DNA of 64,000 bases, from positions 9,465,746 through 9,529,745 of the forward strand of contig CM055098.1 in assembly GCA_029204225.1 (NCBI GenBank), given 5' to 3'. Each line of letters begins with the position of its first letter. Positions within the stretch are counted from its first letter, which is position 1. The DNA comes from Diphasiastrum complanatum. Taxonomy: Eukaryota; Streptophyta; Lycopodiopsida; Lycopodiales; Lycopodiaceae. Positions 33,345 through 45,860 of this stretch are shown one piece after another. Position numbers and translations under genes: made by a program. The notes below the pieces were generated by a model. The model saw only the letters and a program-made list of their open reading frames with translations. It did no database searches and was not told the origin of the DNA.

Positions 33345-35061
33345 TTACTTGGTTATGTATGGGAGCATGAGCAATGGAGTCTCCAGTCTGATGTACTTAA
33401 GCATATCAGCATGCAAACTTTTCAAATCAGGAAAATAAAAAACAACCATGAATTGTAGATGAAACAATGCGACATCTATAAAAATTGGGGTCTGGAAAAA
33501 CTCCATCCAATATTGAATGGGCCCCCCTCCTACATTGTCGCCTAACATGTTATCCCTACTTTCTAATTCACCTGTATCTAATTTACTAAGGGGAAGACCT
33601 ATCTTAGTCTTCGGCATCTTAAAATTGTATTTAGGACCTAGAGCTTTAAGATAAGTATTTAGCAATTGGTCATACTGTACATATTGAGAAGAATTTACAA
33701 ATAAACCACAGAATGAATTGTCATGTAAAATCGATTCAACCTTTAAATTTACAAAATCATCTAACACTTCTCTTGATGCTGTAGGGGGGGACCTAATATG
33801 GGGGGAAGTAGGAGGAGATTTTGATTTAGGAGACGGAGATTTAGGAGACTGAGATTTAGAAGATTGAGATTTAGGAGACTGAGATTTAGGAGACTGAGAT
33901 GCTAGAGGAGGAGATTTATTAGGAGAGAAATCTTTAGGAGGAGAAGAAGGAGAGTGGGATTTAGGAGGAGAAAACTTTCTAGGAGGAGAAGGAGACTAAG
34001 GTTTAGGTGGAGAGGAATATTTAGGAGGCGATTTTGAATGAGGAGAAGGAGACCTCGGAGGAGGTTGTCTAGCTATTAGAATATCATGCAGAGAAGACAA
34101 CTTTGAAAAATATCTGGATTTATTAGGATAGTCAAGAGACTTTATCTTTTTTGAAACTCTCCCGCTTTGATTTCGAAATACAAGCCGGGTCGGTTGAGAT
34201 TGCTTCCGTTGTTTTTTTTATGCATCTTATTTTGGAGGAGATGACGGAGTTGGTCTGAAGTACTTAACAAATTTGTCATATGTGTCCCGTAGCTTGAACA
34301 CAAGGGTGAAATCCTTTGGCATGATGGTCACCCTCTTGGCATGGACAGCTGCAACAACACTATCTGAAAAAAAAATTCACTTGAAAATCCTCATATGTAG
34401 TGTGCAGAGCTTCAACTGCCGTTAGTGTCCATCTCACATCTGCAGAGAGACTTCTTGTTACCTATCTGATGGATCTCTGTATGTGAGCTTTCGAAATCAG
34501 AAGATTATTGGTCTTCTGAAGCTTCCGGATATCCTTTAGCCATGGCGGGTCTCGTGGTCCCCTTGACCTAGGAGGAGGTGGTGGTGGACGAGGCGGTGGT
34601 GGATTTTCATGGCCTCCTTGAATTGAGTACCTCCAGGATGGATACGTGCAGTTTGCTTCGTGCACGCCATTAGGACCCAATGTCGAATGAGCGCGCACGT
34701 AGAGAGGTCCCAGAATCAGAATGGAAGTCGGGCGCACCGAACCAATATCGGAAAGAAAAGTCTTTAATGAGCTATCGATAGTGGATGGGCACACGGGAGT
34801 TTGGAAGGGAAACTGAGCAGTTCCGTCGGGCACGTTGAACCGATACCTCATATTAATAGAGATGATCCGAAATTGAAAGAAAATTTTTTTAAGCATCGTG
34901 CAGGTGATAGTGCCAAAATCTGAAATGATTGCCATTGTGATATAGTTGCGAATATCGAGACATGGATTACAAAGATCAATAAATTTGAAATCTTTTGTAA
35001 TCTCAAAAATCAAATCATTATTGAATGTTTGTGGGTCATCACGAATGATTAATCGATAAGG
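33345..35061 (-). pseudogene. Histone-H3-like protein with N-terminal domain, Ser/Pro linker and possible Ulp1-like domain (copy 2)
   Basis: Read on the minus strand from about 35061. An N-terminal region of about 140 residues (FEITKDFKFIDLCNPCLDI, MRYRFNVPDGTAQFPFQ) is followed by a proline run (about 34570-34610). Then comes an H3 fold at about 34545-34260: WLKDIRKLQKTNNLLISK (alpha-N and alpha-1), RWTLTAVEALHTTYEDFQ (alpha-2), and VVAAVHAKRVTIMPKDFTLV (loop 2 and alpha-3). The last is close to the AIHAKRVTIMPKD signature of histone H3. A TAG at 34462-34464 and a TAA at 34227-34229 break it. A Ser-Pro-Lys repeat linker (34200-33770) leads to an open 140-codon frame (33767-33345) homologous to 22537-23004. 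Role unknown: chromatin-binding or viral/transposon-derived. Confidence 0.65.
34260..34545 (-). other. Histone H3-like fold domain
   Basis: This is the part of the gene at 33345-35061 that aligns end to end with the histone H3 core: the R-EIRKYQKST-like alpha-N (KDIRKLQKTNNLL), alpha-1, the long alpha-2 and the HAKRVTIMPKDF segment at 34308-34343. The conserved residues sit at the correct spacing, apart from one internal stop (34462-34464). The canonical N-terminal tail (ARTKQTARKS) is absent and replaced by the unknown domain and a proline run. It is therefore not an ordinary nucleosomal H3 or CENH3 gene. Confidence 0.75.
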
Positions 35062-35181
35062 CTAATTATATGGCGATATGAAAATTGGTGTGAATAGTCA
35101 ATTTATGACTAGCCCTCAGCAATAGTAATTTATGTGTATTAGACTTTATTTGTCAAATCACATGGTTGGGTATGTCCAGAA

Positions 35182-36156
35182 TGTTGGGATTGCGGAGGTC
35201 TGCATGTCGGACAGAGAGAGGCAAGCAAAAATCCTCGTTGCATGCAACTATCGTATTCAGACTAACTTCGATAGTTCAAAGTCTTCCCTACTTGATCACA
35301 ACTTCTAAGTCACTAGATCGATGCAATTGATTCCATAGCCATGCATAGATTAAATTGGTTTTAGATTTAGCTTTGCGGAAGCGTATTAGATGCAAAGATT
35401 AGAGCGTTACGATTGACTCAGACTATCAGTCATAGAGGACCGTTTAATCTATGAGTAAGTTTATCTGTGAGCAAGAAAGAATCTGAACATGAAATAAATG
35501 AGCATTCAATCATAGTATACATGACCTAGATTACTGGAACATTGATTATTAAGTCACAAATAGATACAGTCTAAATGCAGCCAGAGTCACGTTCTTCCTA
35601 AAACAATACTCTATAATAACAGAGAAAAAGAACAAAGCAATTGCGTTCTGAATGTTCGATTGATCGGATATATTATTGAGCTAACCGATCTCTACTTGTC
35701 TTATCTTGTCCAACCGAGCAAATGATAAATTGATGGTTAATTTACACATGGCTAACTAATTAAAAGAATGCTTAATCTGTACTTTGCAATTAAGATTAAG
35801 CCACTACATGCTATTGGCAGTCGCCTTTGAACAATATCTGATTCAGTTTTGTCCGAGCGTGATTCAATGTACTTGTTGATAAGCCGATAGCTGGATTACA
35901 GCTGATTGTTCGAGGATGGCCGAATAATCGAATCTGGCCAGATGGTCCGAAATGGTCAAACTATCGAGGATGGTCAAACAATCAAAGGTTTCCAAACAAT
36001 TGGGGAGACACTATCATTGATTCTTTTGTCTTTATGCAGACGGTCAGAAAACAAGCGTATTTCTGTAGAGTATGCAACTGTACAAGTATTTACAACAACT
36101 AGTGAATGGATCTAGATTAGCAAAAAGATAGGGATGGAGAGAATAGAAATCCAACA
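35182..36156 (-). repeat. 3' LTR of element C
   Basis: On the minus strand it starts TGTTGGATTT at 36156, after a purine run (AGATTAAAGGGGGG at 36170-36157), and ends AATCCCAACA at 35182, giving inverted ends TGTTGG and CCAACA. Bases 35588-36156 match the 5' LTR pieces at 46476-46886 and 52857-53017. Confidence 0.8.
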
Positions 36157-36163
36157 CCCCCCT

Positions 36164-37087
36164 TTAATCTGGATCCTGGAATGCCTTGATTTTCAAATTC
36201 AAGATTGCACAAAAATTCTTATGTGCTTCTTGATTTAACCCTTTTGTAAATATATCAACTGCCATGTACTGGGTTCTGCAAAATTTCAGACTTACTTCCT
36301 TGTTGAGTATTTTGCTCCTGATGTGGTGGTACTTAATCTCGATGTGCTTGCTCCTAGAGTGAAATCTAGGATTGATCGATAATGCAATAGCACTCTGATT
36401 GTCGCACTGAATAATTGTTGGAGTAGATTGTCTGAGACCAATATCTAACAATAAATTTCTCAACCAAATTGTCTCTTTGGTAGCTTGAGAGGCTGCAATG
36501 TATTTTCATTATGTCGATGACATTGTGATGGAGGTTTGTTTTTGAATGTTCCATGATATTGTACCATTATTGAATATGAAGACAAGTCTAGAAGTCGATC
36601 TTCTAGTGTCGATATCACCTGCCCAATTTGCATCTGTATATCCATGAAGTGTATGGATATAGGATGAATCGACGTCACCATAGCAAATATAGAGGTCAAT
36701 ACATATATGATTACTCTGAAAAGAGCTTTCCAATAGGTCATACCAAAGTTGGCCATGTATTGTCTCAAGGAGTTGATGGCATATGCAAGATCGGGCCTGG
36801 TGGAGATCATTGCATACATCAGGGATCCGATAATTGATTGATATGAAAATCCCTTCATTTCAGTCTTTTTTTCATTGGTCTGAGGGCATTGCTCCTTGGA
36901 TAATTTTAGACCTGGGTCCATAAGATTATGTACAAACTTGCAATTCATAAAATTGAATTTCGTCAACAAATTATAGAAGTACCTTTGCTAGGTGATATAG
37001 GGAAGTCTTCTACTCCTGTCTCTATGCATCTGAATCCCGAGACAATAATGCACTTCTCCCATATCTGTCATCTCAAATTCTTGGGAT
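36164..37087 (-). pseudogene. Element C: end of reverse transcriptase and RNase H
   Basis: Minus-strand reading from 37087 gives SQEFEMTDMGEVHYCLGIQM, then SYQSIIGSLMYAMISTRPDL (36460-36969), HGYTDANWAGDIDTRRSTS, and finally IQCDNQSAIALSINPRFHSR with HIEIKYHHIRSKI (36164-36463). Frame breaks occur near 36980, 36740 and 36480. The order and spacing match copia reverse transcriptase/RNase H up to the polypurine tract. Confidence 0.9.
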
Positions 37088-37092
37088 AGCAT

Positions 37093-37576
37093 TGTTACAT
37101 CCATGTCCAGTATGTGGGATTCAAAGTAGTTCCTGACATGGAAAGCCGGTCACTCCAACGTATATATGGTTATTGGTTATGCCTCGTCATTCCGAGCTTG
37201 GCCAGTAAAGATAATTAATAATCATATGAGGGCCCAGACCTATAATTGGACATAGGAGCACTTGCATGGTGTCTGACTGCTATAATGCAAGAATAGGAGG
37301 TCAATAGCTTATTATAGACCGCATGGGGATCCTAAGGAGAATATTCTCTCCTCTTGGAGAAAATACATACCATGGAAACTCGCCCATCTCCCTATTGGAA
37401 TTTCAGATTCTTGAGCCAGGTTTCCTCTCCTCTCTTGCATTCATTCACCATGACATGGGGTGAAGTGGTTAGGGTATTGACTAGGCATTTCCTGTTGGTT
37501 GGGTGGTTTTGCTCCACATGTGTCCTTTTGGTCATTTGCTATAGGATCTAGTCCGATCTCTAAGGTGATTCTTACA
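37093..37576 (+). repeat. 5' LTR of element E
   Basis: Terminal direct repeat, TGTTAC to CTTACA, with conserved inner blocks such as GATAATTAATAATCATATGA and CATACCATGGAAACTCGCCC. It matches 43665-44149 at roughly nine in ten positions by eye. Confidence 0.9.
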
Positions 37577-40500
37577 GTGGAATCAGAACAAGGATTTGCA
37601 TCAATCGGAAGGTGGAGCTGCTTCTTGTTTTTCTCAGTTTTTGGTGGATTTCTCCTTGCATGTTACTTCCAGGTGGTGGAATTGATCTCCAAGTAGGTGG
37701 CTTCTCTGAATTTGGTGTACTTTCAGCCTTGAGATCATAATTATGGATTTTCTCTATGGATTTTGATGGAAATCAAAGGATTTTTTATGGTTTTAGTGAA
37801 TTTTTCACCTAGAATTCATGATTTTTGCTTGGAATTGGTCATAGATATTGATGTAGTACGTTTTCCATATTTTACTTGTTGTTTTACAGTCATTAATGAT
37901 AAGATCTAATGATTGCATGTCGGTTGAATAGTCAAAAGGATGATTAGATAGTGATTTTGGACCAAAAATTGGGGTTTTTGGAGTAGAAATGGGCTATAGA
38001 ATCCATATTTGACTGAAATCAGAACCTTTAGTGCTTTCATGTAATGGAATTACAGGGATTTGGATCTGATTGCACTTATTTGTGGATTTGACCCACAAAT
38101 TTTGGTCAAAATTGGTCAAAAAACATGGTCTTTTGATGTTTTTTTAATTTTGGGGTAATTCTCAAAATTCATAGCCAATATTTTTCATGCACGTTTTCAA
38201 AGGTGTAATGAAGCTTTCCTAAGGCTTTCATAAAGTTTGGTTAGGATTGGACACCATACGAGGCTCAAAAAGTCAAAAAATAGTGTATTTTTGGGGGTCT
38301 TTGAGCATTAATACCTATCAAATGGGGGTCTGAACCTATTGGTTCTCATTACAAGCTTAATGATATGATGGATTTCCTCTTATTTGAGCCATCATGCATC
38401 CAATTTGGATAGGTGAGCATTAGACACCATCATGTTGAAGTTTTGCTTGTTGAAGGAGGCCAAAAATGCATTTTTTGCATGATCTGACCTTATGATTGCT
38501 TCCTGGACCTATTAGAAGCTTCTATGCCTCTCTAATGAACCTTAGTAGAGTGCTTATGACCTCTGATTGGATGCTTATTGGGCTGGAGTTGAATTTTTGA
38601 TGATATCTCCTTGGAAAAGTGCACCCTCCTAGCTGATTTTTGGCCATTTACTGCTCTCACATGTGAATCCTAGGTGAAAGTGAGATGTGTCAAGTGCCTT
38701 GTAGACCCACTCTCCCTCCATACTGTGCTTTACAACGACCAATTTGGTGTCTTGTAGAGAAAGTTATGGCTGTCGAAAGTTTGGCCGTTTTTGAGCTAAA
38801 ATTTGCAAAATTTTCAAAATGTTCTGATGCATGCATGCTTGTAACTCAGTGTAGTGCTTGTCTGTTGATAAAAATGTATGGATAAACTTGTATGCATGCT
38901 TGGATGCATGTTGCATTCTTAATCAGAAGATTTCTTGCATGAAGCTATTTTTGGTAATTCTAGATCAAAAAGCAGATTTCCTAGTGGCTAGACTATTTAC
39001 GAAAATTTTTCGTTTTTCAAAAAAGTCAGTGCATGTCAAGCTTGTTGCATACATGATGTTTTGAAATGATCTCGATATGTGACAGTCCCTATAAATTTGA
39101 TAGATCGATCTTCTTAATCAATTTTCATAGTTGGTCCATTTTAAACGGATTTCTAAAATCCTAGTACTGACCCAGTTTCTAGGCAATTTATGTAAAAATT
39201 TGATTTTTTTAGAAATCACTGCATGTCATGTCTGATGCATGTTGGATGTTTCGAAATCCTTATGATATGTGATGGTAACTGTGAAATTGTCGAGTTGATG
39301 TTTAGATCAATTTTCACAGTTTAGGTCCATATTGAACGGAATTTGAAAATCCCAGTTTACGTGAAATTTGAAGAAACCATGGATGTTTTAGATTTGTTCA
39401 AATTCGTTGGTTATTGATCAAACAGAAATCGCTTGTAAAGTGAATGATCTAATTGAGTTGAAATCGGTCAGTTCTACAAGGTCAATGTACCCTTCACTTT
39501 TAGTTGAAGATTTTGTGAATCTGTCAATTAAGGAGTATTTCTTGTTTCTATGGATCAATAAAGACCAAGAATTACGCAAATCTTATTGGAACAGTTGCTA
39601 TGCTGATCCATAAGGGGATTTGGCATAAATTAAGTGCGGCACTTTATGATTGAACAATCAAAACTGTTAGTTGATTAGTAGTTAAAGTTACTGATACCAA
39701 ATTGAACTTTTTTCTAGTACAAATTTGGGGTGTTTTAAAACTTGAACCATTTTTGGAAGGGGGGAAAGAGTGGAAGTCTGAGAAGTAGTTGTTGGATTGT
39801 ACAATGATCCAGTTATTTCATTTACTTTCAATTTCTGAAGTATAACTAATTGCAAGTGAGAATAACAATTGGGAATTATTTAAGAAGACCGCCTCAAGGA
39901 ATTTGGATTCCTTTTTTCCAATGTTAATTAGAATTTTGAGAAATCGATGAATCTAAGGGAAAAGAGAGTGGCAGGACTGATAATCCATTTATGGAACCAT
40001 CTCTATTTTGCAATTAGATTTGGATCTTGCAAAGTAAAGCAGATGGAAGGTGTTCCATACAAGAATCTAGTAATTTGGATTATTTCCTGTAATAGAGTAT
40101 TTCTTTATAGTGACTGAGACAACCAAGAGAAATTCTAACTTGTGAAAAAATTAAGTTCTTTTATCGATTCTGAAATAGATATTCGGTTTTGTTGAGATCC
40201 ATGTTCCTTTTGGGTTATTGAATACACTTGCGACATTTCAACTGTACTTGAACGATACATTTTCGTCTCGTCCATGCCGGGGTACAATGCAGAGTGGTAT
40301 TCTTTGAGTAACGCTTAAAGGGCATGAGGAATTTCAATGGTTAGATGTATTTCCTGGAATTGTTTGTGATTCTGATCCTATAGTCGGATATAGGATAGAC
40401 AAATAGTCTTTTTTGACTTTTTGGACAAAACAGATCTGGATGCAGGGGATTCTTGGAGGAAAAGCTGGTGGTATGGGACATCAGTGATTCCAAAGGGGAT

Positions 40501-43500
40501 TTCTTGGGTAGAATGATCTATAGACCAATGGTTAGTGATTACTATAATGGTAATACTAACAGAGAAATCCACTAGTTTTTTTGTTTAGGATAGTTTGGAA
40601 AATTATGAGATATAGATCAATCCCAAAACGGTATCTCATTATTTACAAAATCTAGAGGCCCTTAAATCTATTTCTCATTTTAATTTAAACCTCTACCTTT
40701 TAGAAATTTCTTAAATACAAGACAATTGGATTGAGATTCATTTAATTCCTTCCAGTGTAGAACTTGGCTTTGAAGGATTGATAAAATTATATGAAATTGT
40801 ACTTCCATACAAGGGTGAATATAGCTCAGAATCTATTGATGTTTTCAAATTGATTAAGTGGAATTCAAACTTCCTGAACCCAAATGTTTATCTCTATTTG
40901 ATAGTTGACTATTGAGATGTAATATTTCTATCACTCGGGATAAGATATTCTATGATTCTGAGAAAAAAGTCCGGTTTGTAATATTATTGGATACTCATTA
41001 CTGACTTTTTCGAATCTTTGACATCTTATACGTTGTCTCCTGAGAACTTTTCAATCGAAATTATGAAATTTCTTTTTAGAAGGGGGAGAAGAGAAGATAG
41101 GAATAAGACTTTTGAGGAATCAGCCAGTTACATAGATTTTTGGAAAAAAAAATCTTGTATGTGTGCAAAGGTAGAACTACCTAGTTGAAATAGAGGAATT
41201 CTCTAAGTGATTATTTTTTATAATATGGAACTAGAGGAGTTTTGGGGATATTAAGCTATGAGATATTCATGAATATGGGAAGTAGTGGTAAAGATTATAT
41301 TAAGGTTCATTGATTGTTACCAAGTACCATTTTGTTATGGATTGGGTCAGAGGAATACAACTTTAATCTTAACCTTCTGTCCAAAGATGTCTGTATAAGT
41401 TAGCCTAATCTTGGTTTGTTCCTTAAGATCCGTTGTAGGTTGATTGGTAGAAGAAATTTTGTTAATAAGAGTTAAATGGTTGGAAAACTTGTGATGTGAA
41501 ATTATTCACTTCAGAGACTTCCCAGATATATTATTTACTCATGAGAAATAAAGTTTGTTTGTAGTTGAGTTGCAAGATTCTCAGTGAGTTTTTGTGAGTA
41601 ACATATGCGGATTATGGATATCTATCAGTCGATAGCCTATGTTTATGTGTAGGAACATAGTTGGATATGTTGTTTATGTACATCTTAATCTTGTGGATCT
41701 ACTATGTGTTTCCTATGTACTGAGTCTATATCGTATACTTAAACTAGTCAAAGTGCATAGGCATATAAACAAGTAATGTATGGAACAATTACTGGCAAGT
41801 TAATGGTTCTTTTTGTGGAAAGGATAATTCATTAACTTAATGATGGTTTAGAAGAGGATCTAAATGTGGTGTTATACTAGTCTGCACTTAGACATTTAAG
41901 ATTTCTGAATCATTTACGATTGACTTGAGTAATTGGATTACTCCTGATTTGAAGTTAATTGGTAGAATAAGTAGTGTGAAGAGAATTCACCAAAAACTGT
42001 TTATTTGGATCTATATTGCTTATAAGACACATGATTTGTGAGTCATCAGAATTCATCTATGAAAATTGTGTGCATAGAATATAGAAAATTCTTGATATAG
42101 AATATTTCTTGAATGCGGATATCCTAAGTTATTGACTGTATCCCAGTGAGTTTATATTGGATGACAGAGTCTAACTAATATCAAGGATAACTGAATTCAG
42201 TTGGAATTCAACATAACTTTGTAATCTCTAGATTTTGTTCTAGGTGATTGTATAAATTTTATGTTGTTAAAGACGGTTGTTAAAATAGTCTTTAATTGCT
42301 TTGGTGATTGTAGAATTTGGAACGAATAATCAGGTTAAGAATTGGGTTGGAAGAATATTCTTGGAATCCAGTAATTTTCCTTGTGGAAAATATTTTAGAA
42401 TGTTTCTTATATTTACTAAGTGGTATGTTGTGAATATACTCCAGTATCTCTCAATGATTAAGTATGGTAAATTATGATTGACGAATCGTAAGATTCTAAA
42501 TGTTTATGATTAGTGGATCATAAATTGATACTTAAAGGTCATTAGAAGATTATATGGAAATATGATAATTTTTAAGATAGTGAGTAATTCTTAATCAATT
42601 GGTTGAGTCAAAAAATTTAGATTTGTTATTTGAACTATAAATTTCTTTACTCCAATTCATACTTGAGATTGTATGGATTTCACAGGCATGTTCATTAAGT
42701 AATTTGTTTACTTATGAGGAATTTGCTTATTTTAGTGGAGGAAATTCTACTACAGATTGTAGTCAAGGGATGCTTGTGTATTGTTTTCAGCCTAAATCTC
42801 CGGTTAATTAGGAGACAGACAAGTCTATCAAGATTGAAGGTTGCTATTTTGTTGCATATGTTGCTAGGAATAAGAGCACTTAATTCAAGAGAGTATATGG
42901 GGTACTCAGGACTGATTAAAGTCATTTTTATCTCGATGGATCTCCTAAGAGAATTTGTTGGGATGAGGTTTTGTAACTTAGTTTCTAAAACAAACTAAGT
43001 GTATTGGTACCAAGAAACATTTATGACAAGTCTGCAAGAAATTGTGGATAGTCTTGGACTATAATTGTTTGGATCTTTAACTTTTGAACATTGATTTCCA
43101 ATGAAAAGTGACATTTCACCCCAGGTATTCATGTAAATAATTGAGGTTACATGAAGGTGACATTACTAGATTGGAGAGATAAGACCCAATAGGAGAATTT
43201 ATCTCTTAGTGTACTTCTAAAAGTCAATATATAGTACTTTGGTGCAGAGATAGATAATTTGTAAATTATTCCATCTCTAAGTACTTATCTGATATTGAAG
43301 TCCTACTAAGGATTGATTCTCAGGGTAAAAGTGAAAGTTAAATGATTAATTTGTTAGCTTTTGAACTTAATCTTCAGGTTTGGTCGACTGCTCATGTATC
43401 ATATAAATTTAGTTTATATGATGATGACAGTTAGATGTATTGAAGATTTTGCCCATTTGGAGGACTTATCGCTCAATGTACCTTTGAACCCTGAATGAGT

Positions 43501-43664
43501 ACTCAGAATCAGAGATAAACAATTGAGAAATTGTATCTCTGAGACTTGCTTAGGTTGGTTGGTCAAATTGATGATATTGATTCATGGGAAAGAGTTAAAA
43601 GTATACAAATTGGATCTTCCCTAGTTACTCGTTCTGAGGACAAAACTGGTTTAAGGGGGAGAAA
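37577..43664 (+). other. Interior of element E, apparently non-coding
   Basis: This 6.1-kb stretch has no coding similarity I can recognise in either strand. Short frames at 39407-39613 and 42714-42998 have no known motif. The first 1.6 kb contains runs of GGTCAAAA/TTTTTGG words. Many stop codons occur in all frames, so if genes were once present they are beyond recognition by eye. Confidence 0.6.
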
Positions 43665-44149
43665 TGTTACGTCCATGTCCCATATGTGAGATTCGGAGTG
43701 ATTTCTGACATGGATAGTCAATCCCTCCAGTGTATATGATTATTGGTTATGCCTTGTCATTCCGAGATTGGCCTGTAAAGATAATTAATAATCATATGAG
43801 GGACCAGACCTATAATTGGACATAGGAGCACTTGCATGGTGTCTGACTGCTATAATGCAAGAATAGGAGGTCAATAGCTTATTATAGGCTGCATGGGAAT
43901 CCTAAGAAAAATATTCTCTCCTCTTGGAGAGAATACATACCATGGAAACTCGCCCATCTCCCTATTGGAATTTTAGATTCTTGAGCTAGGTTTTCTCTCC
44001 TCTCTTGCATTCATTCACCACGGCATGGGGGTGAAGTGGTTAGGGTATTGACTAGCCATTTCCTATTGGTTGGATGGTTTTGCTCCACATGTGTGCTTTT
44101 GGCTGTTTGCAATAGGATCTAATCCGATCTTCATAAGGCGATTCTTACA
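43665..44149 (+). repeat. 3' LTR of element E
   Basis: Second terminal repeat, directly after the purine tract 43651-43664 and followed by the AGCAT target duplication. Confidence 0.9.
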
Positions 44150-44154
44150 AGCAT

Positions 44155-45400
44155 TCTCTTAGTATCATTTGTCAGTTCGATATTGTTGCTGAACAGCAAT
44201 GTATCATCAACATCAAGTGTGATGATGACAAAGAATTGATTAATAGCTTTGAAATATACATTACAGTCTGCAGAATTTGGTTCGAATCCATGATCGATCA
44301 AGAATGTGTTGATTCGATGGAACTATGCTCTGGATGATTGTTTCAGACCATAAAATTCTTTTTGGAGTTTGCATACCTGATCTTCTCGACCATTAAGGAT
44401 GTAGCCTTTTGGCTGGATCATGTAAATGTCCTTCTCAAAAACTCCATTGAGGAATGTTGTTTGTACATCCATTTGGTGTACCTCAAGATCTGTTGCAGCA
44501 GCATATGACAATAGCAGTCAAATGGAAGTATGCTACCGAACTAAAAGTTTTGAAATTTGTGATAATCTCGTTGCCACGAGTCAAGCTTTCTTTCTATCAC
44601 ATCGGCTTTGTATTTGATCTTAAAGATCCATTTGTAGTTGATTACCTTTCTGTCTGCTGGCAGCTTGGTGACAATCCATGTGTTGTTCCTTAGTAGTGAG
44701 TTGTACTCCTTGTACATTGTTTCTTTTCAGATATATGAATCGGCTGGTGACATAGCTTTCTCAATTATGGTTGGCTCCTGAATGGAATAGTGAGCGAACT
44801 CATCAATATATCGGACATGGTGAGTTCGGGTTCTTGTTGATTTTTTGGTTGAAGTTTTTGGCTGCAAAATTCAACTTTGTGTCGGCTGCTCCTGATTTGT
44901 AGCTTTTTCATTTTCTTCTGGGTCTAATTGTACAGAGTGACTGCTGAAGGAAATCAAAATAGTCTTTCGATATGTATCAGTTGTCAGGTCAGAAATTGTA
45001 GACTGCATCTAGTCCTTGCCCTTCAAATCAATAAATTGATCTTCAATGAAGGTCACATCCTTGTTAGTGAAAACTTTACAGGTTTCTATATTTTACAGTC
45101 TATGCATTCCATCAAAAGTACAATAGCCAAAAAAATTAGTTTTGATTGAATGCTAATCTAATTTCTTTCCGTTGTCCTTTGGGACATGAGCATAGACAGT
45201 ACATCTGAATACTCTCAAATGTTTCAATGAAGGCTTGGATCCTCTCCAGACTTCATGAGGGGTTTTGCTGTCAAGGAGGCCTGTAGTTATACATCAGTTC
45301 TGCACGTAAGCTGATGTTGATACAACCAAGACGATTTGGGCAATTAAGCATGAGTTATCATGCATTTGGCATACTCAACTAAGGTCATGTTCTTCCTTTC
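44155..45400 (-). pseudogene. Element C: first part of reverse transcriptase
   Basis: From 44511 downward on the minus strand: DLEVHQMDVQTTFLNGVFEK, PKGYILNGREDQVCKLQKEF and YGLKQSSRA. Then, after a frame break, ITLDVDDTLLFSNN (catalytic YVDD changed to DVDD) ends at 44155, where element E begins. Upstream pieces (44700-45400) are more decayed but include integrase-to-polymerase linker residues. Confidence 0.85.
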
Positions 45401-45860
45401 TACCAATCTATTCGACTGTGGAGAATAGGAAGCAGCAAACTGTTGCTCGATGCCATTGGCTGAGCAATAATCCTTGAATTCATTTGAGATGTTTTTGCCG
45501 ACATTGTCGCTCCTAAGAGCTTTGTTCTTCTTGCCTGTCTACAACTCAGCATTTTCTTTTTATTTTTTGAAGAACGGAAAGGCTTCATATTTGTGCTTCA
45601 GAAAATATACAATAGATCTTTTAGAATAGTCATCTATAAATGTAATAAAGAATCTTGCACCAAGCAGTGATGGTGTTTGCATCGGACCACATACATCAGT
45701 ATGTACAATGTCTAGCAAATTTTTAGAGATGTGTTCTTGATTTGACTTAAATGGCCTTCTTGTATGCTTTCCTACGATACAGCTTTGGCAAACAGGAGGG
45801 TCGACAATTCGATGGTCTAAATCAAGAACTGAAGAACATCTAGACATGTTACTTGTCGAT
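45400..45860 (-). pseudogene. Element C integrase core
   Basis: Minus-strand frame 45847-45560 gives DPPVCQSCIVGKHTRRPFKS (zinc-finger end), DIVHTDVCGPMQTPSLLGAR and FFITFIDDYSKRSIVYFLKH with two catalytic Asp residues. A frameshift at about 45575 leads into 45588-45400, an out-of-frame reading of the rest of the core. Confidence 0.88.

Larger units (their letters stand above)
37093..44149 (+). mobile_element. Element E: LTR element with intact boundaries but no recognisable genes
   Basis: LTRs of 484-485 bp (37093-37576 and 43665-44149) start TGTTAC and end CTTACA. The flanks AGCAT at 37088-37092 and 44150-44154 are a perfect 5-bp target duplication. A purine tract TTAAGGGGGAGAAA precedes the 3' LTR (43651-43664), and TGGAATCAGAAC follows the 5' LTR as a degenerate primer site. 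The 6.1-kb interior is AT-rich and its longest frame is about 94 codons. I find no gag, protease, reverse transcriptase, integrase or RNase H motif. It fits a large non-autonomous derivative (LARD-like) or a very decayed gypsy element. Its insertion splits element C's reverse transcriptase. Confidence 0.85.

Noticed and set aside
33780-34200. Ser/Pro/Lys repeats as simple low-complexity DNA
   Set aside because: The same type of linker sits at the same place between the same two domains in the plus-strand copy, so it is part of the protein family.
34260-34545. Ordinary histone H3 or CENH3 pseudogene
   Set aside because: No H3 tail is present. Unknown domains continue in register on both sides, and a second copy has the same non-histone C-terminal partner.
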